From Fidelibacterota bacterium (GTDB lineage: Bacteria; Fidelibacterota; Marinisomatia; Marinisomatales; TCS56), in contig JABMPO010000287.1 in NCBI GenBank assembly GCA_013203015.1, positions 1 to 6,430 on the forward strand: a stretch of DNA of 6,430 bases, read 5' to 3'. Each line of letters begins with the position of its first letter. Within the stretch, counting starts at the first letter, position 1. This document shows, in pieces, positions 1 to 6,426 of this stretch. The notes under the pieces are model-generated. The model did no database searches, was not told the origin of the DNA, and was given only the letters and a program-made list of their open reading frames with translations. Both the position numbers and the translations under genes were made by a program.

Positions 1-1761
1 ATCTGGCGTATCAGAAGTATCAATCAAGCGAGCGAGACTGGTAGTTGGAGCGAGCCGGCTTATTTCGTGACCGAACCACTGCCATCAGATGTACCAGATA
101 TGATTGTTACCATCAATGATACCGCTGCCTATCAACCAGGCCTGACAATGGCAAATTTGACAAGAAAAGCCATTATGATGGCACTGGATATGTACGGCAA
201 CACCGTCTTCTTCATTGCCCAGAATCCAACCGTAACACGGAATGTTCATCTGGCTGAGATATTACCCAATGGAAATTTCTTAACTACGCCCTATGAGATG
301 ACACTTGATAATCAGATCGTCTGGGCACCACCGGAAGGTATTCATCATGGAATCATAGCCATGCCCAATGGAAATTTCATGGCATTGTCCAGAACTGAAG
401 TAATGGGTCCCATACCTGATGGTCCCTGGACTGCCGATTTCGATAGCGCTGGTATTGATTCGATTCCATGGAAAGGTGATGTATTATATGAATGGGATCA
501 TGATGGGAATGAAATCTGGACCTGGAGTGTTTTTGATCATTTCAACATGCTGGATTATGATTCCACTGCCTTTGCCCTTGCTTTTGCTGCAGGATCGTTT
601 GATTGGACACATTCAAATGCACTGTATTATGATCCGGTTGAAAGTGCCGTCTATATATCTGTCCGTCAATTATCGCGGATCACCAAAATTGATTACGCAA
701 CCGGTGCGGTTGTCTGGAATATGGGAGAGGCGATGCCCTCGGGCGATGTTCAGGTTGGCAATGATCTGGGGTTCAGCTGGCAACATGCGATTGAGATGCT
801 CGACAATAGAAATTTAATCCTGTATGATAATGGCAATACCAATTCACCACCGGTGTCCCGCGGTATTGAAATTGCCCTGACCGAAACCGATTCCATCCCA
901 ACCGCAGAACTGGTCTGGGAATATGTCCTCCCAGATAGTCTGTATACGCGATCTCAGGGCGATTGTGACCGGCTGGCCAATGGTAATTCATTAATCACTG
1001 CCGCCAACCCCACAAACCCAATATATAATGGTCACATTATTGAAGTTAACACCGTTACCAATGATATAATCTGGCAATTGCGGTTTGGTGCTAACGGAAC
1101 CAGATCAATGTATGCATCGGAACGGATACCAGGCCTATACGCGAAAGCCTACTCGGTAATCCAGCCTGATCTGGCGACGGGTTTCACAACTCCAACAATT
1201 TTTCGAGAGGAAGGAAATTCTTATCTGAAATTCTATATCTTCAACGAAGGCTTCATGCCAGAAACCTACACCTATTCGATCATTGATAGTTATGGCTGGT
1301 TCAGTGGTTCTGGTGAGGTGACCCTGGCAGCGGAAGATTCTGCAAGTATCATTATCACCGGCAATGTTGATTATGATATTTATCCGGATATAGTTCAAAT
1401 TACGGTAACACCAGCAGGTGCACCGGCACGGGAAGTACAATATCAATATGATGTTTATTCCACCCCGAATACAGCTACGGAAGATAATTTTTTGCCAGCC
1501 AGCTATAAATTTGATGCCGCTTATCCAAATCCATTCAACCCGATCACAAACTTGCAGTATGCTACCCCAGCCGTCAGTCATATCAGATTAACAATCTATG
1601 ACATATCAGGACGTGAAGTGGCGGTTTTGGTTAATGAAGAACAGCCGGCCGGTATACATAATATTACCTGGAATGCCAGCCAATCTGCCAGCGGCATTTA
1701 TTTTGCGCGTCTCCAGGCCGATGGATTCACTGCCAAGCAAAAAATTATTTTGTTGAAATAG
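1..1761 (+). CDS. Secreted aryl-sulfotransferase-like beta-propeller protein with C-terminal sorting tail (5' end missing)
   Basis: The reading frame is open from base 1. The GTG at 67 is internal, because the codons before it (IWRIRSIN...GSWSEPAYF) align with the end of the FnIII-like domain of the downstream paralogue (SWRVRSII...GEWSVPRNF). The signal peptide and most of that domain therefore lie left of the window. The propeller shows repeated NGN-type blade motifs (LPNGNFL, MPNGNFM, LANGNSL). The AssT catalytic set is present: HH at 343-348, DWTHSN with His at 610-612, Arg at 664-666 (18 residues later, the E. coli AssT H356-R374 spacing), and QHAI with the presumed sulfated His at 784-786. 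An Ig-like stretch (about 1190-1465) and a YPNPFNP tail (1522-1758, ending KIILLK) follow. By family, the role is PAPS-independent sulfate transfer between phenolic compounds outside the cytoplasm; the substrate is unknown. It has one Cys (964-966), so it lacks the disulfide pair of E. coli AssT. The next gene is a paralogue 31 nt downstream. A non-enzymatic propeller is possible but less likely. Confidence 0.85.
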   Translation: MWRIRSINQASETGSWSEPAYFVTEPLPSDVPDMIVTINDTAAYQPGLTMANLTRKAIMMALDMYGNTVFFIAQNPTVTRNVHLAEILPNGNFLTTPYEMTLDNQIVWAPPEGIHHGIIAMPNGNFMALSRTEVMGPIPDGPWTADFDSAGIDSIPWKGDVLYEWDHDGNEIWTWSVFDHFNMLDYDSTAFALAFAAGSFDWTHSNALYYDPVESAVYISVRQLSRITKIDYATGAVVWNMGEAMPSGDVQVGNDLGFSWQHAIEMLDNRNLILYDNGNTNSPPVSRGIEIALTETDSIPTAELVWEYVLPDSLYTRSQGDCDRLANGNSLITAANPTNPIYNGHIIEVNTVTNDIIWQLRFGANGTRSMYASERIPGLYAKAYSVIQPDLATGFTTPTIFREEGNSYLKFYIFNEGFMPETYTYSIIDSYGWFSGSGEVTLAAEDSASIIITGNVDYDIYPDIVQITVTPAGAPAREVQYQYDVYSTPNTATEDNFLPASYKFDAAYPNPFNPITNLQYATPAVSHIRLTIYDISGREVAVLVNEEQPAGIHNITWNASQSASGIYFARLQADGFTAKQKIILLK

Positions 1762-1779
1762 ATTAGTTGCGGCTTCATT

Positions 1780-1785
1780 AGGTGA
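1780..1785 (+). promoter_or_regulatory. Ribosome binding site of second aryl-sulfotransferase-like gene
   Basis: AGGTGA lies 7 nt before the ATG at 1793. A second in-frame ATG at 1799 would sit 13 nt away, so 1793 is the better start. No promoter is evident in the 31-nt gap after the previous stop, which supports co-transcription of the two genes. Confidence 0.6.
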
Positions 1786-1792
1786 AGAAAGC

Positions 1793-3799
1793 ATGCTGAT
1801 GCGATTGTACACACTTATCTTCTGTGGCTTGCAGTTTCTGCATTTCGCCCCAGCGTGGGCTGAATGGAATCCATCAGATGGAAAAGATCTGAATTATACC
1901 CAGGTTTTATTTACCTGGGATCAAATGCCCAACGCCATTGCCTATGAAATTGAAATATCCAATGATGATACGACGGTTCTCAATCTGATAGATTCTACAC
2001 TGTCCTGCCTTATTGATAACAGACTCCAATGGGACAATGATTATAGCTGGCGTGTGCGCTCTATAATTTCCGATGGAGTTACCGGCGAATGGTCTGTGCC
2101 ACGCAATTTTCAAATCATGGTACTTCCCTCTATTCCCGGATATACAATCAATAATCCCATTCCCGGATTATATACTCCGGGTTTGACAATGTTTGATATC
2201 AATGGAAGAATATTGGCAATTGCAGTGAACCAAACAGGTGCAATCAAATGGTTTCTTGCATCACCTTTATACAGCGAGAAATTTCGTATTACGCATTTTC
2301 TTCCCAATGGCAATTTTCTGGCTTATAAAGACCCCAATGGACATGGTACGGAAATAACTCGGGAAGGCGGGATTTTCTGGCGTGGCAGCAATGATTTACT
2401 CCACCACGATTTTGTTAAATTAGATAATGGCCACTATATGGGCATCAGGCAGGTAAGCGTATCGGAATTAAAATATGTAACACTCCCATTTAATAGTACG
2501 ACTAATCCTTATATTAATTGGGTGGGAGATGCAATTGTAGAGTTTAATGAAGATGGTCAAATTGTGTGGAGCTGGAGTACCCATGATCATTTCAGTAAAG
2601 AAGATTTTAATTATATTCATTACCAGACTCAAGCTGGCGGTTCACACGATTGGACCCATAGCAATTCAATTCATTTTGATACACTTGAAAGCGTAATCTA
2701 TTTTTCAACGCGGAACTTATCCCGGATTACCAAAATAGCCTATCCTGCTGGTGATGTCATTTGGATGTTGGGATATAGTTTGCCATCTGGCGATGTAACT
2801 ATAGGTAACGATTTTAATATTAATTATCAGCATGCCATTTCAAAATTGGCCAATGGCAACTTGCTAATGTTTAATAATGGCGGGCACGGGACACCACCAA
2901 TTTCCACTGCGCTCGAGATTGAGATCGGTGGTACTGACTCTATTCCAACCGCTGAAATTTCCTGGCAATCTGTGCTTCCTGATACCATGTATGGTAGTAT
3001 TATGGGTGACAGCGATCGTCTGATCAGTGGCAATACGCTTATTACCACCGGACAGTCCGGCTATATTGTTGAGGTTGCACCAGATTCCCAGATAGTTTGG
3101 TCGCTCAAGCTGGAAGGTGTATTATCGCACTATCGTTCAGAACGGATAACAAACCTGTATCCTCAGGCACATTCCATTGTCGGTCCGGATTTCGCCCTCC
3201 AGGGAAACGCACGTCTGATTTCCGCTGATACAATTCAGAATACACTCACTTTTAATTTTATCAACGAAGGCTGGGCCAAGCAGTCCTATAATTATCAGCT
3301 CCTGAGTGATAGTGTTACCACCTACCACTCCGGACAAATTGCCTTACAGCCGGGAGAATCAAATTCTGTCCACATTTCGCTTACCTTCGATGCATTCGAT
3401 GAGTTTGTGGATTTAGATTGGATCGTAACTAATTCGACCGGCGATGGTACCAGCGACACAGTCCACTACCTATTGCAATCCACTCCCAACGGTACTTCAG
3501 CAGATGGAACCGGAATTCCGATCGAATTCAAATTCTACCAGAACTACCCCAATCCCTTTAATCCTGTCACCACCATCCAGTACGAGTTACCTGAAAAATC
3601 AGATGTCCAAATCACCATTTATGACTTGTTAGGCAAAGAAGTGAAGACACTGGTATCTGAAACGCAACCTGCAGGATACAAATCGGTGCAATGGAACGCA
3701 GCGAATAATATGGGTCAACCAGTCAGCGCCGGTGTTTATCTGTATCAGATTCGTGTTGGTACTTATGTTCAGACAAATAAAATGATTTTACTCAAATAA
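1793..3799 (+). CDS. Secreted aryl-sulfotransferase-like protein: signal peptide, FnIII-like, propeller, Ig-like, sorting tail
   Basis: This is a complete 668-residue protein. Residues 1-23 form a signal peptide (Arg4, a hydrophobic core, cleavage likely after AWA). Residues 25-108 are fibronectin-III-like. Residues about 115-460 form an AssT-type beta-propeller with blade motifs LPNGNFL (170-176) and LANGNLL (352-358). Conserved active-site positions are His204/205 (LLHHD), His289 and Asn291 (DWTHSN), Arg307 (STRNLSRI) and His347 (YQHAI), which matches E. coli AssT H436, the transiently sulfated residue. Spacings 289-307-347 are identical to those in the upstream paralogue. Residues about 470-562 look Ig-like. 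Residues 578-668 carry YPNPFNP (585-591), TIYDLLGKEV and a terminal KMILLK, a FlgD-Ig/type IX-style sorting tail. By family it transfers sulfate from a phenyl sulfate to a phenol without PAPS; here it is exported and perhaps surface-attached or released. The only Cys residues are 11 (signal peptide) and 72, so there is no catalytic-domain disulfide. It is probably the second gene of a two-gene operon. Substrate and export by a true type IX system are inferred only. Confidence 0.88.
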   Translation: MLMRLYTLIFCGLQFLHFAPAWAEWNPSDGKDLNYTQVLFTWDQMPNAIAYEIEISNDDTTVLNLIDSTLSCLIDNRLQWDNDYSWRVRSIISDGVTGEWSVPRNFQIMVLPSIPGYTINNPIPGLYTPGLTMFDINGRILAIAVNQTGAIKWFLASPLYSEKFRITHFLPNGNFLAYKDPNGHGTEITREGGIFWRGSNDLLHHDFVKLDNGHYMGIRQVSVSELKYVTLPFNSTTNPYINWVGDAIVEFNEDGQIVWSWSTHDHFSKEDFNYIHYQTQAGGSHDWTHSNSIHFDTLESVIYFSTRNLSRITKIAYPAGDVIWMLGYSLPSGDVTIGNDFNINYQHAISKLANGNLLMFNNGGHGTPPISTALEIEIGGTDSIPTAEISWQSVLPDTMYGSIMGDSDRLISGNTLITTGQSGYIVEVAPDSQIVWSLKLEGVLSHYRSERITNLYPQAHSIVGPDFALQGNARLISADTIQNTLTFNFINEGWAKQSYNYQLLSDSVTTYHSGQIALQPGESNSVHISLTFDAFDEFVDLDWIVTNSTGDGTSDTVHYLLQSTPNGTSADGTGIPIEFKFYQNYPNPFNPVTTIQYELPEKSDVQITIYDLLGKEVKTLVSETQPAGYKSVQWNAANNMGQPVSAGVYLYQIRVGTYVQTNKMILLK

Positions 3800-3894
3800 T
3801 TCGCCACTAATACGCAAGAAAAAAAGTAATATACTTACCAACCCTTTCTTTGCTGGTCCATTTTTAATTCAGTTATTTTATTTCGACTTACTTT

Positions 3895-3909
3895 GGGCGA
3901 AATTCGCCC
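3895..3909. promoter_or_regulatory. 15-bp perfect palindrome GGGCGAA-A-TTCGCCC, possible operator
   Basis: Two 7-bp arms flank a single central A, about 70 bp upstream of the predicted -35 box of the helicase gene. Neither side has a T-tract, so it does not look like an intrinsic terminator. As RNA it could form a 6-bp hairpin with an AAT loop. It may bind a dimeric regulator or be a remnant of the previous gene's 3' end structure. I do not recognise it as a known operator. Confidence 0.35.
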
Positions 3910-3978
3910 CTGCCATAATTAAACTTTATTCTATATTAACTGTGCCCATTAAGGAATAAATACTGATTTCGTTTCCGG

Positions 3979-4007
3979 TTGAGTGAATTAAGGCCGCAAC
4001 ATATTAT
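3979..4007 (+). promoter_or_regulatory. Predicted sigma-70-type promoter of DEAD-box helicase gene
   Basis: TTGAGT (3979-3984, 4 of 6 to TTGACA) and TATTAT (4002-4007, 5 of 6 to TATAAT) are separated by exactly 17 bp. Transcription would start near 4014, giving a leader of roughly 33 nt. That is far shorter than the long cold-shock leader of E. coli deaD, so leader-based cold control is not evident. Confidence 0.5.
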
Positions 4008-4032
4008 TAATCCTGACCAAGTATAAGTGACA

Positions 4033-4038
4033 AAAGGA
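4033..4038 (+). promoter_or_regulatory. Ribosome binding site of DEAD-box helicase gene
   Basis: AAAGGA lies 8 nt before the ATG at 4047. This supports that start, which also places the Q-motif near residue 36, as is usual for this family. Confidence 0.6.
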
Positions 4039-4046
4039 CAAAAACC

Positions 4047-5810
4047 ATGACTAACGAACAAAACCCCATAGTCGAATTTGATGACTTCGGGCTGGCCGAG
4101 CCGGTTCTTAAAGCGGTTCAGGATCTCGGCTACGAAACACCGTCACCAATCCAGTCTAAGGTAATACCCAATCTGCTGGAAGGCCATGATGTAGTGGGCC
4201 AGGCTCAAACCGGTACGGGAAAAACCGCCGCTTTTGCCTTGCCGCTGCTTTCGCGGATCGATTTGAAAGCCCAGTATCCCCAGGTTCTAGTGTTGACACC
4301 CACCCGGGAATTGGCGATCCAGGTTGCGGAAGCATTTCAGGGTTACGCCGCCCGTCTGAAAAATTTTCATATCCTGCCAATCTATGGCGGACAGAGTTAT
4401 ACAATACAATTACGTCAATTGAAACGGGGTGTCCAGGTTGTGGTTGGCACACCGGGGCGGGTAATGGATCATATCCGCCGGGGGACCTTGAATCTTTCTG
4501 CCATATCCACCCTGGTATTGGATGAGGCTGATGAGATGTTACGCATGGGATTCATTGAAGACGTGGAATGGATACTGGACAAGACGCCCGAGCAACGGCA
4601 GATTGCCTTATTTTCCGCAACGATGCCCATGGCCATTCGCAAGATCGCCCAGAAATATCTGAATGACCCCCGGGAAATCTACATCAAAACCCGAACATCC
4701 ACCGTGGAGACCACTAATCAACGTTACTGGATGGTGAGCGGCTACCACAAATTGGACGCACTAACCCGGATATTGGAGGGGGAAGTATTTGACGCCATCC
4801 TCATTTTTGTTCGCACCAAGGTTAGTACCGCCGAACTTTCCGAGAAGTTAGAAGCCCGTGGTTATGACTCAGCTCCTCTCAATGGTGACATCCAACAGCG
4901 CCAGCGGGAACGTACTTTAGAACGATTGAAAGCGGGTAAGTTGAACATCCTGGTTGCCACCGATGTGGCCGCCCGGGGATTGGACGTTGACCGCATCAGC
5001 CATGTAATCAATTATGATATTCCCTATGATACCGAAGCATACGTCCATCGCATCGGCCGTACCGGCCGCATGGGACGAAAAGGTGAAGCTATTCTGTTCG
5101 TGGCTCCTCGGGAAAAACGATTGTTGCGTGCTATCGAAAAAGCCACCAATCAAAAAATCGAATTGATGAAATTGCCCACCACGGCCGATATCAATGATAA
5201 ACGGATCGAACGCTTTAAGGAGCGGATCACCCAGGCTTTGGGAACCGATGATCTTGAACCCTATGCGCAGATAATCGACCAGTACCGCATGGAATCTAAT
5301 GTTCCCTCCATCGAGATCGCTGCCGCTCTGGCAAAGCTTGTCCAGGGGGATAACCCGTTGCTGTTAAAGCCGGAACCGGTCAGGGCCAGAGAAAAACCGC
5401 TGCGGGAGAAATCTGAAAGACGTGGCCGCCGAGGCAGTGAAAAAAGTACCCGGGGCGAAAAACCACATAAGCCATTCACTCGCCCGGAAGTAGGAATGGA
5501 GCGTTTTAAAATTACAGTGGGACATTCCCATGGCGTTAAACCCGGTAATATTGTTGGTGCCATTGCCAACGAGAGCGGGCTGGATAGCGAATTTATCGGC
5601 CGGATCGATATATTTAAGGAATTCAGCACTGTCGATTTACCGGAGGGAATGCCCAAGCATCTGCTGAACTTGCTGAAGAAGGTAGTCGTTTCCGGTCAGC
5701 CTCTGAATATTTCACTATTTAAAAAAGAACGGGCCGGCAGTAAACATAAGACTGGCACAAAGGCCAAGGGAAAAAAGACCCGGACACGTTCAAAAGAAAA
5801 AAGAGGTTAA
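4047..5810 (+). CDS. deaD: DEAD-box ATP-dependent RNA helicase, DeaD/CsdA type with DbpA RNA-binding domain
   Basis: This 587-residue cytoplasmic RNA helicase is close in size to E. coli DeaD/CsdA. All core motifs are intact: Q-motif with Gln36 (SPIQ), motif I AQTGTGKT (53-60, Lys59 binds ATP phosphate), Ia PTRELA (85-90), GG (114-115), Ib TPGR (135-138), II DEAD (159-162), III SAT (190-192), IV ILIFVRT (251-257), V ATDVAARGLD (304-313) and VI HRIGRTGR (334-341). Residues 375-440 form a helical CsdA-like dimerisation/linker region, 443-480 a charged Arg/Lys/Glu-rich linker, 484-558 a DbpA-type RNA-binding domain (MERFKITVGHSHGVKPGNIV...), and 561-587 a strongly basic tail. By family it unwinds short RNA duplexes in ribosome assembly, mRNA decay or cold adaptation. 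It appears monocistronic: its own promoter lies upstream and only a relic follows. The DeaD name rests on architecture; DbpA-like 23S specificity is possible and cannot be separated by eye. Confidence 0.95.
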   Translation: MTNEQNPIVEFDDFGLAEPVLKAVQDLGYETPSPIQSKVIPNLLEGHDVVGQAQTGTGKTAAFALPLLSRIDLKAQYPQVLVLTPTRELAIQVAEAFQGYAARLKNFHILPIYGGQSYTIQLRQLKRGVQVVVGTPGRVMDHIRRGTLNLSAISTLVLDEADEMLRMGFIEDVEWILDKTPEQRQIALFSATMPMAIRKIAQKYLNDPREIYIKTRTSTVETTNQRYWMVSGYHKLDALTRILEGEVFDAILIFVRTKVSTAELSEKLEARGYDSAPLNGDIQQRQRERTLERLKAGKLNILVATDVAARGLDVDRISHVINYDIPYDTEAYVHRIGRTGRMGRKGEAILFVAPREKRLLRAIEKATNQKIELMKLPTTADINDKRIERFKERITQALGTDDLEPYAQIIDQYRMESNVPSIEIAAALAKLVQGDNPLLLKPEPVRAREKPLREKSERRGRRGSEKSTRGEKPHKPFTRPEVGMERFKITVGHSHGVKPGNIVGAIANESGLDSEFIGRIDIFKEFSTVDLPEGMPKHLLNLLKKVVVSGQPLNISLFKKERAGSKHKTGTKAKGKKTRTRSKEKRG

Positions 5811-5932
5811 TGGCCCCGGTCTGGTATTTTCAACCGGCAGATATTGTTATTCTACAGACTTCCTGAAATTTCTAAAATATTCTTTTACAATTCCCGGGCT
5901 GGTTAGCCAAAGACAGAGATTGTCCTCGGGCC

Positions 5933-6139
5933 GAGCCGTTTTTCACCACCAGAGAAATTGGTGAAGGGACTGGGCTGGGATTATCAATGGTTTACGGATT
6001 GGTGAAGCAACATGATGGTTATGCCAGCCAAGGGTTCTATAAGAAATTTGACATTGATCCGGAGATGCGGGTGCTCGGTAAACCCTTCCGGTTAAAAGAT
6101 GTCAGTGATATGGTGAAAGAAGTCTTGAATCACGGGTAG
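5933..6139 (+). pseudogene. Relic of hybrid sensor histidine kinase / response regulator, internally deleted
   Basis: The frame from 5933 to the TAG at 6137-6139 (open back to 5876, no credible start or RBS) encodes two domain fragments. The first is the end of a histidine kinase ATPase domain: EPFFTT (F box), then GEGTGLGLSMVYGLVKQHDG (5960-6019, G2 box). The second is the C-terminal end of a receiver domain: GYASQGF..., then VLGKPFRLKDV (6071-6103, including the conserved Lys-Pro-Phe) and VSDMVKEVL. Missing are the sensor region, the phosphorylated His (H box), the N and G1 boxes, the end of the ATPase domain and the receiver's phosphoacceptor Asp. The junction falls at a Gly-Tyr dipeptide (ggttat, 6017-6022) common at both positions in intact hybrids, so an in-frame deletion there is inferred. 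The parent would have been a two-component signalling protein. As it stands, the product cannot signal. Misassembly is an alternative. Confidence 0.8.
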
Positions 6140-6160
6140 ATCAAGGTGCTGTGTAGCTTT

Positions 6161-6191
6161 CAACGCCGCCGCTATCTTGGCGCTGAAGTTG
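6161..6191. repeat. Imperfect inverted repeat (CAAC...CGCC / GGCG...GTTG)
   Basis: Outer arms CAAC (6161-6164) and GTTG (6188-6191) enclose inner arms CGCC and GGCG around an 8-base loop, with an unequal internal bulge. No T-run follows on either strand. It lies between the kinase relic stop and the end of the convergent DUF2892 gene, where a terminator would be expected. It is a weak structure. Confidence 0.2.
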
Positions 6192-6203
6192 CTTAACTAA
6201 CTG

Positions 6204-6251
6204 AGGAGGTAACCGGTGGAAATCAGTCGTTTTTCGAAGTATCCATCTTAA
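6204..6251 (+). other. Orphan perfect Shine-Dalgarno with 11-codon ORF (possible truncated gene start)
   Basis: AGGAGGT (6204-6210) is a full anti-16S match and sits 5 nt before GTG at 6216. The frame reads VEISRFSKYPS and stops at TAA (6249-6251). The last 29 bases overlap the 3' end of the convergent minus-strand DUF2892 gene. This could be the remaining 5' end of a gene cut off when the segments were joined, or a chance match. I do not recognise the peptide. Confidence 0.25.
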
Positions 6252-6426
6252 ACGGCAGATAGATCGGACACCATCTAAACAAGCCAGTCAGTAAGGGAAT
6301 ATAACCAAGGTTAGCCCAGACGCAGTAATAGCCAGTGACCGCATAATAAATATAGTGGATCGCCAGGATAACAACCCCCACGATGATCCGGATCATCCGG
6401 TCGGTTTTACCAATATTGCACTTCAT
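6223..6426 (-). CDS. DUF2892 (YgaP-like) small inner-membrane protein
   Basis: This 67-residue protein starts MKCNIGKTDRMIRII, the typical DUF2892 opening (MK.N+GK.DR..R). Two hydrophobic segments follow, at about 12-33 and 36-54, and the conserved GLFRWCPIY motif sits at 48-56. A short polar tail (KMDTSKND) ends the protein. It should be an inner-membrane protein with two helices. The family has no settled biochemical role. It occurs alone or fused to rhodanese domains as in E. coli YgaP, which links it loosely to sulfur chemistry. Cys residues are at 3, 35 and 53; Cys53 is the family-conserved one. The start ATG (6424-6426) is only 4 bases from the window edge, so its RBS and neighbours are out of view. 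It runs convergently toward the kinase relic, with no clear terminator after its TGA. Confidence 0.85.
   Translation of the reverse strand: MKCNIGKTDRMIRIIVGVVILAIHYIYYAVTGYYCVWANLGYIPLLTGLFRWCPIYLPFKMDTSKND

Larger units (their letters stand above)
3800..4046 (+). other. Intergenic spacer between the sulfotransferase pair and the helicase
   Basis: This 247-bp AT-rich spacer has no coding frame I can support. No strong terminator follows the stop codon at 3799. The best candidate is a 4-bp ACCA/TGGT stem (3837-3840 with 3854-3857) followed two to three bases later by TTTTT at 3861-3865, which is weak. The right half holds the palindrome, promoter and ribosome binding site listed separately. 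The change of function across the spacer, together with the promoter, suggests that the helicase is its own transcription unit. Confidence 0.5.
5811..6222. other. Gene-poor segment with relics between helicase and DUF2892 gene
   Basis: No intact gene is seen in these 412 bases. Bases 5811-5932 have no recognisable coding content. A 5-bp stem CCGGT/ACCGG (5816-5820 with 5833-5837) just after the helicase stop lacks a T-tract and is a poor terminator. Bases 5933-6139 are the kinase-receiver relic. Bases 6140-6203 contain only an imperfect inverted repeat. An orphan Shine-Dalgarno follows at 6204. Confidence 0.55.

Noticed and set aside
67..69. GTG at 67 as the start of the first gene
   Set aside because: The frame is open to base 1 and the upstream codons align with the FnIII-like domain of the paralogue; a protein starting here would lack a signal peptide and no RBS precedes it.
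265..378. 15-nt direct repeat cccaatggaaatttc at 265-279 and 364-378
   Set aside because: It encodes the recurring PNGNF blade motif of the propeller, so it is explained by protein repeats rather than a mobile or regulatory element.
419..1581. Other-frame and antisense ORFs inside the first sulfotransferase gene (e.g. 419-817 +, 1135-1581 -)
   Set aside because: They have no recognisable domains, compositions rich in Ile/Cys/Trp typical of shadow frames, and lie wholly within a clearly coding frame.
3819..3836. Stem AAGTA-ATA-TACTT followed, on the minus strand, by a run of seven T
   Set aside because: It resembles a minus-strand terminator, but the stem is almost all A/T and no minus-strand gene leads into it.
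4156..5656. Antisense ORFs within the helicase gene
   Set aside because: All are shadows of a highly conserved helicase frame, with no family resemblance or RBS.
5816..5837. CCGGT/ACCGG stem after the helicase stop as an intrinsic terminator
   Set aside because: The stem has only 5 bp with a 12-base loop and no following T-run.
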